Assembly: GCF_001417775.1 (NCBI RefSeq)
Contig: NZ_BBZJ01000031.1
Location: forward strand, 1-64,000
DNA: 64,000 nt
Origin: Streptomyces sp. TP-A0356
Lineage (GTDB): Bacteria; Actinomycetota; Actinomycetes; Streptomycetales; Streptomycetaceae
Direction of reading: 5' to 3'
The notes under the pieces are model-generated. The model was not told the DNA's origin, searched no databases, and saw nothing but the letters and a program-made list of their open reading frames with translations. Shown piece by piece: positions 61,123-64,000 of this stretch; position 1 is the stretch's first letter; each line of letters starts with the position of its first letter. Made by a program: the position numbers and the translations under genes.

Positions 61123-62214
61123 GGGCGGCGGCCCTGTGCGATGTGCGATTGACAATGCCAACCGCACAGAGCCTGCACTCCTGGGTGGCCGGGTCGACGA
61201 CGTGAACCGTGCGGTCGGGGCCGCTGCACAGCAGGGCCCGCTCGATGGGCGCAAGGCCCAGGCTGGTAGGCGATGTTCTCGGCCATCAAAAGGCCCGAAC
61301 ACCTTTTCCAGCTCCTTCCGCCACCGCACGCACTCTCCCAGCCTCGCCTCATTCGGTGTTCTCACCACATCTGCGGCAGTCTCATCCATCCTGCAGGACC
61401 GCAGGTCAAGCGGCGGCGCAGGCCTCAGAAGGCGTCGCAGTCCACCTGCGGCGTTGGCAGGGCGACGACACGCGGTCACCGCAGCATCAGTGAGACCTCA
61501 CAGGCAGCAAGATCGTCAGCCCACCATCCGACGGTGCAGGACCCTGCCCTGTCAGTGCTGTCCTCCTCACTCGAACCGCTCACCCGGCCTCTCAACCAAT
61601 CAGCAACACACCAGGCCAGCCGCCACCCCATACACCACAACCCCCCCTGAGCGTCAGCCGACGTCGTCATGTGGGGTGCGAGTGGATGTCGTTGCGGCTC
61701 ACGGGCCTGGGGAGGTCCCGGCGGAGACGGTGCCGGTGGCGCGGCAGTGCTCCCGAGGGGAAGCCTGGCACTCCGGCTGCTGGGCGAGTTGGGCCGCTGT
61801 TCCGCGACGAGGAGTTCACCCATCCCTTCCCGCGCGCGGTCGGCCTGCCTGGTCGCCTGCCGGGCCGGCGCTCGTGCCGGTGCCGCAGTTCGTGGAGAGG
61901 CTGACCGATTCGGTGGCCGGCGCGGCGCCGCGGTGAACTGCTGAGATCCCCGGCCGTGGTCCGGTCCACCCCCGTCCGGCAGCCCCGGCCCGATCTCTTG
62001 CACCATTTCCCGATGTTCGATGGGTGTTCGATGGGCATGTGTTCTAACCTCCTGACGATCCGTAATGGGGCGATGACCGCGTTGGCGAGGCGGTCGGCTG
62101 TGGCGTGCGCGAAGCCCGGCCGACTGGCCTTTGCCCGCGTTGCAGAGGTGCTGCGCGTCATCCGAGCAGTCAGCGCGCCATGAGAACGGCCCGAAGTGAA
62201 GGCGACACCTGCCC
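61123..62214. other. No recognisable gene, possible beta-propeller scrap
   Basis: About 1.1 kb. On - a short stretch near 61,160-61,250 (SGPDRTVHVVDPATQECR) resembles a WD40/PQQ-type blade. Otherwise the open frames on both strands show no family I recognise. No tRNA or clear repeats seen. Confidence 0.35.
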
Positions 62215-63792
62215 ATGACCGAGCACGGAAACAACCCCAGCGGAGCGATGAGGCGAAGAACCGTCCTGCGTGGTGGTGGCGGCCTGCTCGCCACGGCCGC
62301 GGCGGGCCTGCTCCCGGGGTGCTCCGGGTCCGGCGGCGACGACTCGGGAGCCAGGACCCCGAAGAAGGGCGGCGTCCTGCGCGTCGGCTGCACCGGCGGC
62401 AGCGCAAAGGACACCCTCGACCCTCACAATCCCGTCATCTGGCCCGACCACGCACGGGCGGTGAACCTGTTCGAGCGGCTGTTCGTCCATGACGAGAGAT
62501 ACCGCGTCAAGCCCCTGCTCGCGGACTCGATGGAGCCGTCCAAGGACGGCAGGGCCTGGACGCTGAGGCTCCGTTCCGGGGTGGAGTTCCACAACGGCAA
62601 GACCCTGGACGCCGACGACGTCATCGCCTCCCTGCGCAGGATCGCGAACCCCAAGGCGCCCGCCGCCGGGGCCAGCAGCCTCGCCGTGGTCGACGTCGCG
62701 GACCTCAAGCGGATCGACTCCCTGACCGTGCGGATCCCGCTGAAGACTCCGTACGCCCTGCTGGAGGACCTGCTCGCGCAGACCGTCATGGCTGTCGTCC
62801 CGGCGGACTTCGACCTCAGGAAACCCATCGGCACCGGCCCGTTCGTCTACAAGTCCTTCACCCCCGGGGACGAGAGCGTCTTCACCAGGTTCGACAACTA
62901 CTGGCGTCGCCCGGCCCATGTCGACCAACTGCACATCATCGACTTCCCCGACGACACGGCCAGGGTCAACGCGCTGCTCAGCCGGGAGATCGACGCCATG
63001 GACAACCTGCCGCTCGAGCAGATGGAGCTGGTCGAGGCCCAGGGCTGCAAGGTCCTGATCTCGGAGCCCGGGGCCTGGACCCCGCTGACCATGCGCCTGG
63101 ATACCGGCCCCTTCGACGACGAGCGGGTCCGCCAGGCGCTGCGGCTGATCGTCGACCGGCCGCAGATGGTCCGCCAGGTGCTCAGAGGACAGGGACGCAT
63201 CGGCAACGACCTCTACGCACCCTTCGATCCGGCGTACAACCACGATCTGCCGCAGCGCGTCCAGGACCTCGACAAGGCCAGATTCCTGTTGAAAGCCGCC
63301 GGGCACGAGGGGCTCAACGTGGAGCTGGTCACCTCCAACGGCATCGGCATCGGCGCGGTCGAGACCGCGCAGCTCTTCGCCCAGCAGGCCAGGGGCGCCG
63401 GGGTGACGGTGCGGGTCCGCAAGACGGACTCCGCGACCTTCTACGGCGACAAGTACCTGAGCTGGCCGTTCGCCATGGACTACTGGTTCACGCGGAACTA
63501 CCTGGCGCAGGTGGAACAGGGATCGATCAAGGGCTCCCCTTACAACGAAACGCACTGGAGGGACCCGGAGTTCGTCTCCCTCGTCAACCAGGCCCGCGGC
63601 CAGTTCGACGAGGGCAAGCGCAACGAACTGCTCAAGGCGGCCCAGAAGATCGAGTACGAGCGCGGCGGCTACATCGTCTGGGGCTTCAAGAACCAGGTCG
63701 ACGCGTACGCGGCCGGGGTCGGCGGACTGGTCCCGACCCCCAGCCACCCCTTGTCCGACTACCGGTTCCGCGACTTCTCCGTCGACGGCTGA
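62215..63792 (+). CDS. ABC solute-binding lipoprotein (family 5, peptide/opine/nickel type)
   Basis: 525 aa. Twin-arginine and lipobox signal: RRRTVLRGGGGLLATAAAGL, then LPGC. Family-5 motifs: LDPHNPVIWPDHARAVNLFE, WTLRLRSGVEFHNGKTLDAD and DDVIASLRRIANP. It captures oligopeptides or similar molecules and delivers them to a membrane permease. No permease or ATPase gene is seen within the window, so they would be downstream or lost. ATG at 62,215; ATG at 62,248 is a second option. Confidence 0.9.
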   Translation: MTEHGNNPSGAMRRRTVLRGGGGLLATAAAGLLPGCSGSGGDDSGARTPKKGGVLRVGCTGGSAKDTLDPHNPVIWPDHARAVNLFERLFVHDERYRVKPLLADSMEPSKDGRAWTLRLRSGVEFHNGKTLDADDVIASLRRIANPKAPAAGASSLAVVDVADLKRIDSLTVRIPLKTPYALLEDLLAQTVMAVVPADFDLRKPIGTGPFVYKSFTPGDESVFTRFDNYWRRPAHVDQLHIIDFPDDTARVNALLSREIDAMDNLPLEQMELVEAQGCKVLISEPGAWTPLTMRLDTGPFDDERVRQALRLIVDRPQMVRQVLRGQGRIGNDLYAPFDPAYNHDLPQRVQDLDKARFLLKAAGHEGLNVELVTSNGIGIGAVETAQLFAQQARGAGVTVRVRKTDSATFYGDKYLSWPFAMDYWFTRNYLAQVEQGSIKGSPYNETHWRDPEFVSLVNQARGQFDEGKRNELLKAAQKIEYERGGYIVWGFKNQVDAYAAGVGGLVPTPSHPLSDYRFRDFSVDG

Positions 63793-63847
63793 GGGCCGAA
63801 GCCGTGCACGGGCGCCGCCCGGCAGGGCAAAGACCGCCGCCCGAGCG

Positions 63848-63868
63848 CCGGGCTCCTCGAAGGCCCGG
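63848..63868 (+). terminator. Hairpin after the solute-binding protein gene
   Basis: CCGGGC-TCCTCGAAG-GCCCGG, 6-bp stem with a 9-nt loop, 56 bp after the stop codon. Confidence 0.5.
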
Positions 63869-63917
63869 CCCCGGACCGGCCGGCACGCCCATCGTCACCG
63901 TTCTCTCTGCACGACGC

Positions 63918-63946
63918 TTGAACTTCACGGGCAAAGAGGCTGTAGT
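63918..63946 (+). promoter_or_regulatory. Candidate sigma70-type promoter
   Basis: TTGAAC and TGTAGT separated by 17 bp, pointing right towards a gene outside the window. Four of six positions match in the -10 box, so this is weak. Confidence 0.35.
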
Positions 63947-64000
63947 CTCCGCCCGTTCGGACAAGCGATACAGATCAGCACGGCAACTCACCCAGGCAAC

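Noticed and set aside
61123..62214. tRNA or other structured RNA gene in the long gap
   Set aside because: I found no cloverleaf or conserved T-arm sequence on either strand. No tRNA or rRNA gene was recognised in the window.

Overview
The window is high-GC DNA with GTG and TTG starts, tightly coupled overlapping genes and families typical of filamentous actinomycetes: a possible rodlin/chaplin-type secreted protein, a SCO5389-like protein, LytR-CpsA-Psr proteins, Zur and many IS relics. It looks like a Streptomyces or Kitasatospora accessory region, for example a chromosome arm or a large linear plasmid. This is inferred from gene families and base composition, without any database search.

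Layout. 1-4.9 kb is a scrap yard: a gene running off the left edge, a truncated arsR copy, a 71-bp IS3 tail, an IS21-type element (istA broken, istB intact), a truncated acetyltransferase, and IS5 and serine-recombinase pieces. 5.0-10.6 kb is a compact biosynthetic locus: an MFS exporter and an FAD aromatic hydroxylase on +, convergent with a DarB-like ketosynthase and a DarA-like aromatase on -, which suggests a (hydroxylated) dialkylresorcinol-type metabolite. 10.6-14 kb holds more debris around a small secreted protein. 14.0-18.4 kb has a LysR regulator, a tautomerase, a quinone-oxidoreductase gene split by a 292-bp MITE-like insertion, and a second MFS exporter whose promoter region has two matching palindromes. 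18.4-29.7 kb is cell-envelope themed (SEDS/FtsW-RodA protein, LCP protein with LytR_C domain, a membrane protein) with many decayed genes (P-type ATPase, mgtC, LCP pieces). Three loci there share one inverted-repeat operator and an ArsR-type regulator lies among them.

30.1-32.9 kb holds a large serine recombinase gene whose 3' end is cut by a defective 1091-bp IS3-family element with a 3-bp target duplication. Next to it lies the last 34 codons of a 3-hydroxyacyl-CoA dehydrogenase gene (hbd). The rest of hbd lies 10.5 kb away at 43.5 kb. Between the two halves sits a Tn554-like transposon (about 32,986-43,503) with three coupled genes tnpA-tnpB-tnpC and cargo: a chymotrypsin-like protease, a secreted or anchored protein, a nucleotidyltransferase-like protein, a secreted protein gene framed by 103-bp inverted repeats, and a frameshifted IMP-cyclohydrolase-like gene.

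43.5-52.4 kb is a tightly coupled catabolic operon on -: SDR, ADP-forming acyl-CoA synthetase, acyl-CoA dehydrogenase, enoyl-CoA hydratase, NCS1 transporter, CocE-type hydrolase and the broken hbd. It is divergent from a regulator that fuses an XRE-like HTH to a TetR protein, followed by a Nudix hydrolase. 54.6-58.5 kb has a SCO5389-like gene and the remains of a zinc ABC transporter (binding protein reduced to its C-terminus, ATPase, one frameshifted and one intact permease) with a Fur/Zur regulator. 58.5-64 kb has a secreted polysaccharide deacetylase, an integrase scrap, a secreted trypsin-like protease, half of a nadR-like gene, about 1.1 kb of unassigned DNA and a peptide-type ABC solute-binding lipoprotein.
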